A DNA stretch of 20,875 nt from Reticulitermes lucifugus (Eukaryota; Arthropoda; Insecta; Blattodea; Rhinotermitidae), in the NCBI GenBank assembly GCA_026260175.1, contig JAKCWW010007960.1, positions 6,678 to 27,552 of the forward strand. The letters are read 5' to 3'. This document shows positions 10,442-19,359 of the stretch, in pieces. Made by a program: the position numbers and the translations under genes. Every line of letters begins with the position of its first letter. Position 1 is the stretch's first letter. Under the pieces are notes generated by a model. It saw only the letters and a program-made list of their open reading frames with translations, did no database searches and was not told the DNA's origin.

Positions 10442-10780
10442 AGTACATTTCACAAAGGAAGTGTAGGTGTTAAAACATACTGTCATCATTGGTAAATGGG
10501 AAATGGTACATGGTACATATAAAGCAACTTATTTATAATATCAATATATGATATTAATAAATAAAAAGGTTATGTATAGTACAGTACATGTATATTATGC
10601 ATCCAAACCTCTAGAAGTAGTAAAGTGTTCTTCACATCTAGTTGAATGATAAATCCTGTATATCACCAGTGCTGTATCCTGGTCGAACAAAGACTCTGTA
10701 CAGAATATTTGTTGCTTTATATGTGCCATTTACCAACAACAATATGTTGTAACACCTATATTTCCTTTGTGAAACGTATT

Positions 10781-10819
10781 CTGTGAGGATGGCTACTCTT
10801 AATAGCCGAAACATGTTGG
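10781..10819 (+). other. Hairpin motif, right arm copy (hammerhead-like)
   Basis: CTGTGAGGATGGCTA, loop CTCTTA, TAGCC, then GAAACATGTTGG. The 5-bp stem GGCTA/TAGCC is perfect. The strand before the stem resembles CUGANGA and the strand after it GAAA, the two conserved single strands of a hammerhead ribozyme, but with extra bases between. The same layout occurs at 12429-12466 and 15711-15742. Confidence 0.5.
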
Positions 10820-10954
10820 TGTAACAGTCCTGTATATTTTAACTGGTGCAGTTTGTTGGTAATAAACATATGTATTGCATGTCTAGTGCATGAAAATGTA
10901 CAATGTCAAATTATGTGTAGAAATTTATTTATGTTTTTTTTTTTCCTCCGCTAG

Positions 10955-11124
10955 ATGAAGACTTTTGTTGACGATATGATCAAGTATGGGTCTGCAGTGG
11001 GACTTAACTTCAGTGTAATAAATGACAAGAGCTTTCCACCAGCATCGCTTCAAAGCTTCTTGGCTGCAAGCAGTGATATCTCTGGTATGGTACTGGCTGA
11101 TCATGAATCCCAGTATTTAAACAC
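10955..11124 (+). CDS. NCSTN: Nicastrin, internal exon 4 of 5 visible
   Basis: Starts on a codon boundary with Met-Lys-Thr-Phe-Val-Asp-Asp-Met (an internal Met, not a start codon). The order of blocks follows nicastrin: a helix, a strand with the sequon NFS, then PPASLQSFL-A (human PPSSLQRFLRA), then DISGMVLADHES (human NISGVVLADHSG). It ends two bases into a Thr codon, completed by the G that opens exon 18753. The acceptor has a long T-rich tract (TTTTTTTTTTTCCTCCGCTAG ends at 10954) and the donor GTGAGT is at 11125. 170 bp, no stop. Together with neighbours it forms the conserved large-lobe core. Confidence 0.96.
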
Positions 11125-12368
11125 GTGAGTTTGTCAGATGTTACGACATATAAAAATAATCCTGCCGAATGTTTTGCATGTGCATAGAACTGTCCTTTTT
11201 TCAGAATGAACATAATCAATAATAGGCATAAATAATGTAGTGTTAAGTACATTGTTTGTACTGTTCACACAGCATTTTATTAAATGAAGGAGAATGTGGT
11301 AGTGGGACATGCAGCACACATTGATGCCTCACAGGCATTTATTTTGGTTTGTGAGGTTTACATTGCAGGATGGTATTGTAGGTGAACCATACTAGAGTTA
11401 AAAATGTTTAAATGGGTTGAGAGAATAGCCTAGTGTTTCGAGACAACTGTAGATGCTTGTATTAACATTTATGCTGTAGTAGAGCATACCATAGCAATGC
11501 TCCAGTTCAAATTACAGTGAAAGCTGGGTCCTCTGGCACTGGATGATGTGGAAATTTACAGAGACCCATTACTTTTCACTATTCCATCTATGAGCAGCAC
11601 CCAGCACGATTCTGAGAGTTCAGAAAGCAAAATTTGATGAAGAAAGACTATTTACAGGCTAAATTTACATAAGTGAATGGTCAAGATAGTGACAGCAAAA
11701 TGTGTGTCTTTGTGTCTTTTTGGTTTTTTAGATTTTATAGATATTCCATGGTACATAAATAGTGATGAAAAGGAAATAGAAAGTGCAGCAGGGAAAAAAG
11801 GGCAGGATATTAAGTGACAAATTAAATGGGTAGGGCTGTCCATGAGGTTGCTAGGTACATGAAGATACACATCAGGTATAACATTCTAATATCTGGAACA
11901 CTGTGATATTCAGCAGCCCTGTGGTCCCAAATGGACATTTATGTTCAAACACATACATGTAAACTTCTTGCATTCCATGTTGGTGGGATAATATGTGACT
12001 ACATATTATATACACATACTGCAGATTTAAATGTAATTTTGCAGTTTTGCCTCATATCAAGGGGACATGTATGGGTGCAGAAGTAATATACATACAGTGG
12101 TGTATTCAGCATCATTTAGAGATGCATATTTAGCTGCATGCTCCAGCAACTGTACATTCAGGTGTTCCAGGTACCCATTGAATTTGCAGCTGGTAGGATA
12201 AAGATATGATTTATGTGTGTTGACAGAAAAATTTATGTACTTTCTGAAAACTGAGCCCTGATCTCCCATCTAATAGTCACAACTTATTCACTGCTCTAGC
12301 CCATCCCTTTACTCACAGAACAATTTTCAGGGCTGTTTTTCACAATATATTTGTCCAAATATGCAAAC
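11125..12368 (+). other. First part of the 7.6-kb intron; one weak SINE-like piece
   Basis: Mostly unrecognised AT-rich sequence. The section 11420-11620 is described separately as a possible tRNA-derived repeat. Open frames here are short and unconserved. Confidence 0.45.
11420..11620 (+). repeat. Possible tRNA-derived SINE remnant
   Basis: GTAGTAGAGCATAC near 11477 resembles a tRNA D-arm (GTGGTAGAGCAT), and AGTTCAAATT near 11503 resembles the T-arm/B-box GGTTCAAATC, at about the spacing expected in a tRNA. The sequence after it does not continue as a tRNA. This could be a SINE head, or chance. No target duplication identified. Confidence 0.3.
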
Positions 12369-12490
12369 AAGTTAAAAGCTGCTTAAAAGTTTTTGGGTTG
12401 TAATCCGGCGTCAATTTTTGGTGTATAACCAATGTTTCAGGAACACTTGTTTGTCCCATCTTCAGGGTCTTAGGTAAAAAGTTAAAAGCT
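12369..12490. repeat. Short repeat unit containing a hairpin motif
   Basis: AAGTTAAAAGCT occurs at 12369-12380 and again at 12479-12490 as a direct repeat, bracketing a stretch that contains the hairpin motif. The arrangement suggests the remains of a small element with short terminal direct repeats, but its limits are unsure. Confidence 0.4.
12429..12466 (-). other. Hairpin motif, third repeat (hammerhead-like)
   Basis: Minus-strand reading: CCTGAAGATGGGAC, loop of about eight bases, GTTCC, TGAAACATTGG. The stem GGGAC/GTTCC pairs with one G-T wobble. CTGAAGA and GAAAC sit on either side as in 10781-10819, although the surrounding element is unrelated. Confidence 0.5.
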
Positions 12491-12674
12491 ACCCGTCTGT
12501 ATTTACCCTTAGGTATTTGATACAAGAATGAAACATAGCTCAACCAAGAAAGAAAGTACATGATGCATTGTCAGAAAAAAGTTACTTGCTACAGCAGTTA
12601 CTACATACCTTACTGTTAGATGTTCTGTGCTGGGGGGATATCTGCTCATATAATTCATTCTTACCCATTACCAC

Positions 12675-14290
12675 CTACAACTGTGCCTTTGTGTAATGGT
12701 CTTTGAAACACACAGGCCAACAGTTTCACACTCTGTTGGAATTTAGTGTCTCTTCTTTGTACAGGAATGACACACTGCACAGGCCATCTTATTTTCAGTT
12801 GTCCAAGGCCAATGCTGGCAATTGCTGTCCTCCAGGTAACCAATTCTTGTCGCCAAAGCTGATGGCCTGCTAACAGGTTGTATTGGGCATGGCTGTGGTC
12901 CAGCAAGCTCTACCATATTCCTCACAAGTGTCGGAAGTCTCTGTGTGAAAGTTTAGAACCACAGGACTTCAGGAGAATGTGGCTGTTTAGAATTGTGAGG
13001 TCGAGGAGATGAAGAAAACAGTTTTCTCATCCACTTTCATGTATAGCAACTGATAGAGCAGCTATTGGCCATTCTGTCACTTTTATCGATGTAACCCAGG
13101 TGTCAGTTCTAATCCTTCACAATGACTGGCTTTAGAATGTTTCCATTCTTGTCACAAAAGTTGCATTCTTCTGCTGGATTATGAATATTTTTCAGCATAT
13201 GCATGTCACGTTTGTCCTTCCAAACCACTGCTGTTATGTCACCACTTGTCCTGGCCCTAACGTCACCCTGTTCCAGTTTCAGTGTCTTGCTCCTGAAGTC
13301 GTCTGGCATTCCTTTACGGTTTGGTGTAACCTTACTGCAGCAGTTTATTTTCTGTTTTGTCAGATTGCTAAATAAGTCAGGAGAAGAAGAAAAAATTGTC
13401 CATATATAACTTACGACAATGCTCCTTTACTCTTCTTGTCAATTGTTTCACTGTAGCGTGGGTCACTTTCATGTGTGTTGTGGCACATAGTCTGTCTTTC
13501 CCTAAGTAAAGCTCCATGGCATGTGTAGCCAGTCGCATTACAGAGTTTATAAATTCTAATTCAAAATCTTGTGTGTTTCTTTGGGATGTATTGTTTTAAT
13601 GCAACCCTCCCTTTGAAAAGTACGATTACCTCGTCAATTGCCAAATGTTTAGGAGGGTTGTATAATTTGGAATAAACAACGTTCAGCATATTAAAAATTT
13701 CCCTAATTTTCTCCAGTCATAATTTTCACCATTCGTATCAATTTCTTTGTCCTTCTGTAGTGCAAGTAATGTAAGATGTGCAAGAAATGGTCTTGTGTAA
13801 TTTGATTGGGGTAGAAAGGTGTAAAAATTGTTCTAGTCTTGTCCAGTAGTCCCACAGAGGGTCATGTATGTTGTGGCCCGCTTTTACAGTGATTGCTAGG
13901 AACAGAAACATTTTGGTATTCAGAATGTCATGAAGTGCAATTTGTGTTTCGTCATGTCTATCCAAATATTGGTGGTAGTGTCTGTTAGTCTCTGTCATCA
14001 GCAGAGCAATAACAGATACAAAATAGATCATAAAAATACTCAGAGGTGATGAATCTTTATTTGTGTGCAGTGCTTTGTTCTGCTTCGTAATTGTCTTTAT
14101 CCTGTACAATCCGTAACAAATAAAACAAACAATAAACTAAAAACATGCACTAGTAACAATAAATTCCCTGTTCTGTGTCCTCAACATACTTCCTGAATCA
14201 GCATCACAGATCAGATCATATTCAGTGTCTTCATCACAAAGTTTTCTCCTGGGAGCTGTAGTGCTGAATATGAACTTACACGAAATAAGT
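12675..14290 (-). mobile_element. Decayed piggyBac transposase gene, copy 1 (nearly full length)
   Basis: piggyBac transposases move by cut-and-paste at TTAA. On the minus strand, order from the N-terminus: an acidic start (CDEDTEYD, near 14240), ALLMTETNRHYH near 14000, GHNIHDPLWDYW near 13860, a YNPPKHLAIDEVIVLFKGR block near 13640, LYMDNFF near 13410, VVWKDKRDMHML near 13210, DYN-HMGYVDKSDRMANS-type residues near 13080, and a C-terminal HYTKAQL followed by stop at 12675. Several frameshifts and in-frame stops break it, so it makes no protein. The YVDK region and the DE catalytic block show it was once a normal transposase. Terminal repeats were not identified; TTAA followed by CCTTTAGAAGC (minus strand, near 14750) is one candidate 5' end. 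Confidence 0.85.
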
Positions 14291-15334
14291 TTTACAAGTG
14301 GCAGGTTTACTTCACTGTGCGACAAACTCTGAATGTTTGGGCACTGGTGAAAATACTGAGAAACATACGTTTTATTTTGCGAGTCAAATTCCTCATGGTT
14401 GTAAATATAAACCTCTTTTTTTTTTAGTAGACCCTTACAAAAACTTTTTTCCCCCACAGTAGGGAAGAATTCAGGGGAAAAAAAACCTGAAATTGAGGCT
14501 AAGGAGAATGAAGAATAACATACTGCTAAAATTTCTGTCTTTTAGAGAGTGTTTCTTTTTGTACTGCCTCAGAATATCTTATAATAAACTATGATATACA
14601 CTACAGTGTTCTCCATGCTTTGCTTGAGTAAATGCATCTTATTTCATAGCTCTGTCATTATTATTTTTCAAGATACTCAAAATTTTCCTAACCATTGCAA
14701 CAATTTGCAGAGAAAATTCTGGTTTGCTGACAGTAAATTGCCAGCTTCTAAAGGTTAAATGACAGCATTTAAATCGAAATAGTGGGGTATGTGCTAGGGT
14801 GTTTTCTTGGCGGGGAGTGCAGGCTTAAGATTTAGTACATATTTGACAAAAAATGTGAATAATGTTTGAACCAAAAAGGATGAAATTATGAAGTAAAATG
14901 ACATTTTGTGGGAACTAAAACAGAGATACTTCATTGTGTCTTAAAAAAATTCAGTGAATATTGTTAGTGCCTAAATACACCAAAGAAATTTCTAGAAGTT
15001 TGTAAATTTCCAGTTTCTTTTAACACATTTTGGTTTGAGGCTCCAATTTTGCTTACGGAGGTTATACTTTCAGTTTTAGGGCTGTGTCTTGGTGTGCTAC
15101 TCCGCAAAGAAACTTCTGGTGACACATCACCCTACATCATGTGTACGGCATTTCACAGTTACTTTGTACATCACACGCTGTCCGAACACACCCAACATTA
15201 CAGTTGAATATTATATGAAACAGGCCAGTGCTTATTGCAATTAGTCTAGTCTACCGAGGTTGGTGGCAGTACTGAGTGGTCTACCACATGGCCTTCATAC
15301 CTGCCATTCTTGCCCAGTATGTGCCAGATCTAAC
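14291..15334 (+). other. Sequence between the two piggyBac copies
   Basis: About 1 kb, AT-rich, not coding. A TTAA-adjacent CTTCTAAAGG (14738-14751) could be the outer end of piggyBac copy 1. Whether 15000-15330 is the eroded 3' part of copy 2 cannot be told from the sequence. Confidence 0.4.
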
Positions 15335-15591
15335 AGATGGAAGAACACTTTCTTCGTCCACCTCCCTATATGATGGCTGATGGAGTAGCTGTTGGCCATC
15401 CTGTCTCTCTTATCCACATAACCCATGTGACAGTTATAATCCACCACAGCAGTTTGTCATATTCCCTATTTCATCGCAGAAATTACCTTCTGGTGGTGCA
15501 TCATGAATATATGTCAACATGGGAGTGTCTCTCTTGTCCCTTCACAGTTTTGCAGTCCAATCACCCTTGGTCCTTATTTGATTATCACTCC

Positions 15592-15835
15592 ATTTCAGTT
15601 TTTACATGTGGCATCCCGTTGTGTGTCAGTGATATGAATAGGTGAAATATCAGTCTCAACACAACTATCATTCTGATTGATCAGCTACATGTTTTGACCT
15701 AAATTGGAGCCTGAAGGTGACCTATTTTAGATCGAAACATGTAGCTGATCAATTAGAAAGATAGACCCTATTGTTTAATAAAGACTGTTGTGTTGATATT
15801 GACATTTATTTCACCTATTCATACTATTTCAGTTT
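15592..15835. mobile_element. 224-bp hairpin element with 10-bp target duplication, nested in piggyBac copy 2
   Basis: ATTTCAGTTT at 15592-15601 and again at 15826-15835 brackets the insert and lies in piggyBac coding sequence that is contiguous when the insert is removed. Inside, TATGAATAGGTGAAATA at 15633-15649 has its inverted partner at 15807-15823, and an inner stem pairs about 15675-15704 with 15723-15752 (ATTGATCAGCTACATGTTT against its complement). The hairpin motif with CTGAAGG and GATCGAAACATG is at 15711-15742. It encodes nothing. A 10-bp duplication is longer than for most DNA transposons and would suit a target-primed retroelement or an unusual MITE; class uncertain. Confidence 0.75.
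15711..15742 (+). other. Hairpin motif in the nested element (hammerhead-like)
   Basis: CTGAAGGTGACCTA, loop TTT, TAGATC, GAAACATGT. The stem GACCTA/TAGATC has one C-A mismatch. It matches 10781-10819 in order, in the GAAACATGT end and in stem size. Confidence 0.5.
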
Positions 15836-16115
15836 CCTTTTCTTGTGTCCTAGGTCCTATGGCATGTCCTTCCTAGTGGGTCTGACAGTCCCACAACAGT
15901 TCATTTTTTTTATTATTATCAAGGTATCAGATATGTCAGGGGAAGAAAAGAATTGTCTACATACGCTTTGTGTCCACGTCTGTCTACTTACCTAGTGCGG
16001 TCACTGTGGCATGCATTGGTGTCAGTTGTGGTGTGCACTGTCTCTTCTTTCCCCAAGATGTCATGAGTATGCACTGGAGTCACAGTGTCTGTATATTTTT
16101 ATGCCAAAATGTTTG

Positions 16116-16571
16116 TACAAGGGTCTTTCAAATGAAAACCAGAAAAATAATATAAAGTGATTTATTACAAAAATGGGTACAGTAGAATGACATCAATCTT
16201 CAGTGTAGTCCGCACCACTTTTTACACATCTCAAACGTTCCACTATGCATAAATTCCTCAGGAGAAGAAGTCTTTTGATTGCTGTCCCAGCCAGTCATGC
16301 ACCACTCCTTTACCTCCTCATCTGATCTGAAGTGACGTCCATGTACAGCATCGTTTAGCAGCCAAAAGAGGTGAAAATTGCTGGGTGCCACATCTGGTGA
16401 ATGTGGCAGACTGTATGAGGTTGGGCATTGTCATGCTGAGACACATGCCAGAAGACAACAAACCATGGCATTTTCTTTGAATTGCTGGCTTAAGCTGAGT
16501 CAAAAGCTTATCTCCGTAACTTTCACTGTTCATTGTTTGTTTTTCTGGTTTTCATTTGAATGATCTTTGTA
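16116..16571 (-). mobile_element. 452-bp internally deleted mariner element with TA target duplication
   Basis: TA at 16116-16117 and 16570-16571 flank inverted repeats starting CAAGGGTCTTTCAAATG (left) and, as complement, CAAAGATCATTCAAATG (right); 29 of the first 32 positions agree, through AAAACCAGAAAAA. The minus strand keeps the middle and end of a mariner transposase: SESYGD-L-QLKPAIQRK, LLSSGMCL, HDNAQPHT around the second catalytic Asp, then LAPSNFHLF, the third-Asp block (with Asn in place of the Asp/Tyr of most relatives), and HFRSDEEVKEW. The N-terminal half including the first catalytic Asp is deleted and there are stops, so it is non-autonomous. It sits inside piggyBac copy 2 and is therefore younger than it. 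Confidence 0.93.
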
Positions 16572-17418
16572 ATTCTTGGTAATATGTTGTTTGAAAATTG
16601 CCCTTCCTTCGAAGAGGAAGACTTCATCTGCTGCCAGATGTTCAGGAGGGTTGTAAAATTTTGAAAATGTCCTGTTTAGAAGTTCACATAGGTTTATTAT
16701 TTTCCATAGTCTAAAAATTTTTGTTCATTCTGACAGCTTCATTTCTGTTGTCTGTGAAGTGTAGGAACAGAAGGATGTGTAAATATCTGTCTTGTTTCAT
16801 CATGTCGCTGTAGAGCGGTCTGTCAAGCTGGTCCATTGTTGCCTGGTAGTCTGTCATTTGGTCTTGTAAGCAGTGCCCCATTTTTACTGTTATTGCCAGG
16901 AACAAACATTTACGCTTCAGTTACAACAGATACAGGAGAAGGTCCCTCTTCAAGACTATGTAGTCGTGATCATGTCAGTTAGTCTCCACCATCAGCAGTG
17001 TAATAATTTCTGTGAAGTACAAGGAAATGCTACATGGACTGGAGCCGTCATTTATGTGTGGCACTTCATTGTCCTTCTTTCCTTTGGGGTCCCCTCTGTG
17101 TAGCTGTGTACTGCACTCTTCTGAGGGAAAGGCGGCAATGTCCACTACAAGGCTGCTGGCTGATGTGTCTGTTGATCTGGTCCACTCTGATCAACGTTCT
17201 CATAACATTGGTCGAACTTCGGCTCTGACATGGGCACTGGATGTTGGACACTCTGGTTATAACTGTGACATGCCTGGTACATTTTCTCCATACTTTTACT
17301 CATCATCTGTACTGACATCACTTTGGGCCTTGTCCTCATCACTCTTGCTGTCCAAAATCAGCTCAGGTATCTGATTTGGGGTCAGCAAGCTCACCTTCTT
17401 CCTGGCAGGTTCACTCAT

Positions 17419-18339
17419 TTTGCCTCTATATCCATGGCTGTGCAGTGCTTACTGAGAAGGGAAAATATTCCTTCTATCTGCAATACTGCATATGTAAACT
17501 TAACAAGTGATCAGGAACTGAAAATCATGTTTGTGAGCTATTAGTAAGGCTCTGTCCTTGAAGTGAAAGCCATGCCAGATAAAGTCTCTTTGTTTCTGTT
17601 TATTGCCAGTTCATTTTTTCTTGGTAGCCCTAGGTTCATATGTCAGCATTCTCTAGACCAAGCCATAAGTCATATGCATGCCAGCATGCACAGACAGAGA
17701 CAGAAAAATGATTCTTCACCATTGCTGTGTGTTATGCACTGTATAGTGCTTTTACAGGGCTGGAAATACAAATTGTGTCGACCATGCTGGATGCACGTAA
17801 GTTAAAAGGTTGTACAGTTAGAACTTGATTGGCAGCTGTTTACCTGAACTTCAGAGCTCTCTAAACCAATTTTTCTAACTTCAGATGAATGAACATTTAT
17901 TATTCATTTAATAAAGAAGCAGTCAAAGCTATTTAATAACATTATGATAGTATGTTTCTCCAGAATGCTGGTATGTACCGACCAGACTGTGCTGTCATAA
18001 CCCTCAAAACTTGAGCATGAATCATCCCCACCATGCAAACCTCACATATTAGATCCTGTATCATCTGCAGAGGTTATGTAGTGTCAATTTGTATGCAAGA
18101 GTGATTGTGTACGACTTCATTGAAAGGACAGGGGTGACAAGATTTGTAGTGTGCCTCAAGAAATAGAAAGTAATTAACCTGGAATGATTAAAAGTCCCAA
18201 GAGAGCTCAATTGTAATACCAGATGCATCAGGCAGAGTTGAATTTGGGTGCTGCTTGCTGAGCATCAGTTCAGGCTGAAAGTTATTGTTTCCATGATAAA
18301 GTGCTTTTTGAAACTAAATAAATTGTCAGCTGTAAATGG
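17419..18339 (+). other. Intron sequence, nothing recognised
   Basis: About 0.9 kb, AT-rich. It may include the 5' untranslated part of piggyBac copy 2 on its left, but no TTAA-bounded terminus could be assigned. AAGTTAAAAGG near 17800 is a weak candidate. Confidence 0.45.
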
Positions 18340-18715
18340 TTAAGCAGTTAAAAATATAGGTAGGTGTAAAAGGTAGATGTAAAGGTGTCCCTGTGCATGC
18401 CATGAAAATGTATGGGGGAGTGGAAGTATAGCTCCACTCATACTTAAACCTGGCACTAGATGTGGGTGAATGGTCATCGTTATGCCCCCAGCCACCATAC
18501 CCACAAGGAAAGAGCCCTCAGTATCCATTGAATAGGAGGCTGAGTGGGTCCCAGAGCCAGTCTGGACACTTTGGAGAAGTGATAAATCGCTTTCCCATGG
18601 CATATATGGAACCACAATTTCTTGGACCTCCAGCCCATAGCCGAGTCCTTGTAATGAGTGCACTGTCCTGGCCCCTGTCTGTCATTATGTATGCCTACTT
18701 TATAAGTAACTCGGT
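18340..18715 (-). repeat. Dispersed repeat with pseudo-coding minus strand
   Basis: Minus-strand reading gives, in two alternating frames, HYKDSAMGW, then SLLQSVQTGSGTHSASY or LGPTQPPIQW, then FLVGMVAGG, HPHLVPGLSMSGAI and finally RDTFTFTF. I recall very similar translated strings recurring at high copy number in annotated insect and other animal genomes, where they arise from a repeat and not from a gene. The two frames overlap, which fits a non-coding repeat. Its type (SINE-like or LINE tail) is not determinable here. It ends about 40-60 bases before the exon 18753 acceptor. The family recognition is from memory. Confidence 0.55.
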
Positions 18716-18752
18716 CCACAGAGAAGTGTAAAATAATAAGAGTGTGTTGCAG

Positions 18753-18951
18753 GTATTATCACAGCATAATGGATGATGGCCAGGCCCTCAACTACAGTTA
18801 TCAGAATGGCAGTAAACCAAGTACAGATTCTATTCAAACACTGGTAGCAAACTTGGCACATACCCTGGCACGGACACTGTGTCGTCATATCTATAGTACC
18901 AGTCCTTGTGATGAACTGAAAGTTCCAGAACCAGATACATATTCAGAGCTG
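18753..18951 (+). CDS. NCSTN: Nicastrin, internal exon 5 of 5 visible
   Basis: The opening G completes the Thr codon split with exon 10955-11124, followed by Tyr-Tyr-His-Ser-Ile-Met-Asp-Asp (human YYQSIYDTAEN). Two overlapping sequons, NYS and NGS, occur close together, then DSIQTLVANLAHTLARTLCRHIY, an amphipathic helix matching the human [21 protein letters not shown] region, and a Cys plus a VPEPDTYSEL end. Donor GTAAGG at 18952, phase 0. The acceptor AG at 18751-18752 has a purine-rich upstream sequence with almost no pyrimidine tract, which is weak. 66 complete codons plus one base, no stop. The following exon should encode the next nicastrin helix but was not found in the remaining 1.9 kb. 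Confidence 0.95.
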
Positions 18952-19359
18952 GTAAGGTTTCTCAGTTCAATAAGCTAGTACTGTATTGGTTTGACTATAA
19001 AACTGTCCTTTGGGTCATCACTTTTCTCCTCAGCTGGTGCATGCACATTCAGAACAATGATATTACACCAGCACTATATATATGACATCCTGTCACTAAC
19101 AAACTGTGCTGTCTTAACTGCTGATGCTATTCTCTGGTGTACACAAAATCCTGTTCCCAATTGATGATTTTCATTTCCTTTTTTGTAGAAAAAAGTATAA
19201 TGCCCTGCTCTTACAGTTCCTCCTTTGTCCCACCTAACCTCCTGTACACCCACTAAATCTAATTTTTACCTCGCTAATTCCCTGGCCCCTCGTAAGTGAC
19301 CCTGACCTATACAGGCTACTCATATTCCGAGTGGCCGAATCTCATGTCCCTTCTCCATT
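18952..19359 (+). other. Intron sequence
   Basis: Pyrimidine-rich, with TTCCTTTTTTGTAG at 19175-19190 that looks like a splice acceptor, but the following sequence has an early stop in each frame and no nicastrin similarity, so it is not taken as an exon. 19200-19350 may belong to the repeat that follows. Confidence 0.45.

Larger units (their letters stand above)
10336..10888. mobile_element. 553-bp fold-back element with long terminal inverted repeats
   Basis: The left arm (10336-10528) and right arm (10711-10888) are inverted copies. They share a CACTAGA end, then an almost identical stretch (ATACATATGTTTATTACC, continuing through AACTGCACCAG and AAAATATACAGGA), then a diverged part through GTTTCGGCT, CACAAAGGAA and ACATATAAAGCAAC. 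The 182-bp core (10529-10710) is non-coding. The CACTA-like ends hint at a CMC-type DNA transposon, but I found no 3- or 4-bp target duplication, and the arms could instead be head-to-head copies of a shorter repeat. Each arm carries the hairpin motif described at 10781-10819. Non-autonomous. Confidence 0.85.
15335..17418 (-). mobile_element. Decayed piggyBac transposase gene, copy 2, carrying two nested insertions
   Basis: Minus strand, starting at an ATG at 17418 (Met-Ser-Glu-Pro-Ala-Arg-Lys-Lys). Blocks in order: an acidic DSKSDEDKAQSD near 17340, GDPKGKKDNEVPHINDGSSP near 17060, LFLAITVKMGH near 16890, MMKQDRYLHILLFLHFTDN near 16770, PPEHLAADEV-LF near 16640; then the nested mariner (16116-16571); then HATVTA near 16000, NELLWDCQTH near 15880; then the nested hairpin element (15602-15825); then RDKRDTPMLTYIHD near 15520, and DYNCHMGYVDKRDRMANSYSI near 15420. 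The C-terminal cross-brace end seen in copy 1 was not found. Stops and frameshifts throughout. It is related to copy 1 but clearly diverged from it (different N-terminus), so these are two families or old subfamilies rather than a recent tandem duplicate. Confidence 0.85.

Noticed and set aside
10955-10957. ATG as a translation start of a separate gene
   Set aside because: It directly follows a strong splice acceptor and the residues match the interior of nicastrin.
13738-14109. 123-codon minus-strand frame as an intact gene
   Set aside because: It is one unbroken stretch of the decayed piggyBac copy 1; the frame breaks on both sides inside conserved transposase blocks.
19175-19260. Possible next nicastrin exon after a TTTTTTGTAG acceptor
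   Set aside because: Stops occur early in every frame and no nicastrin-like residues follow.
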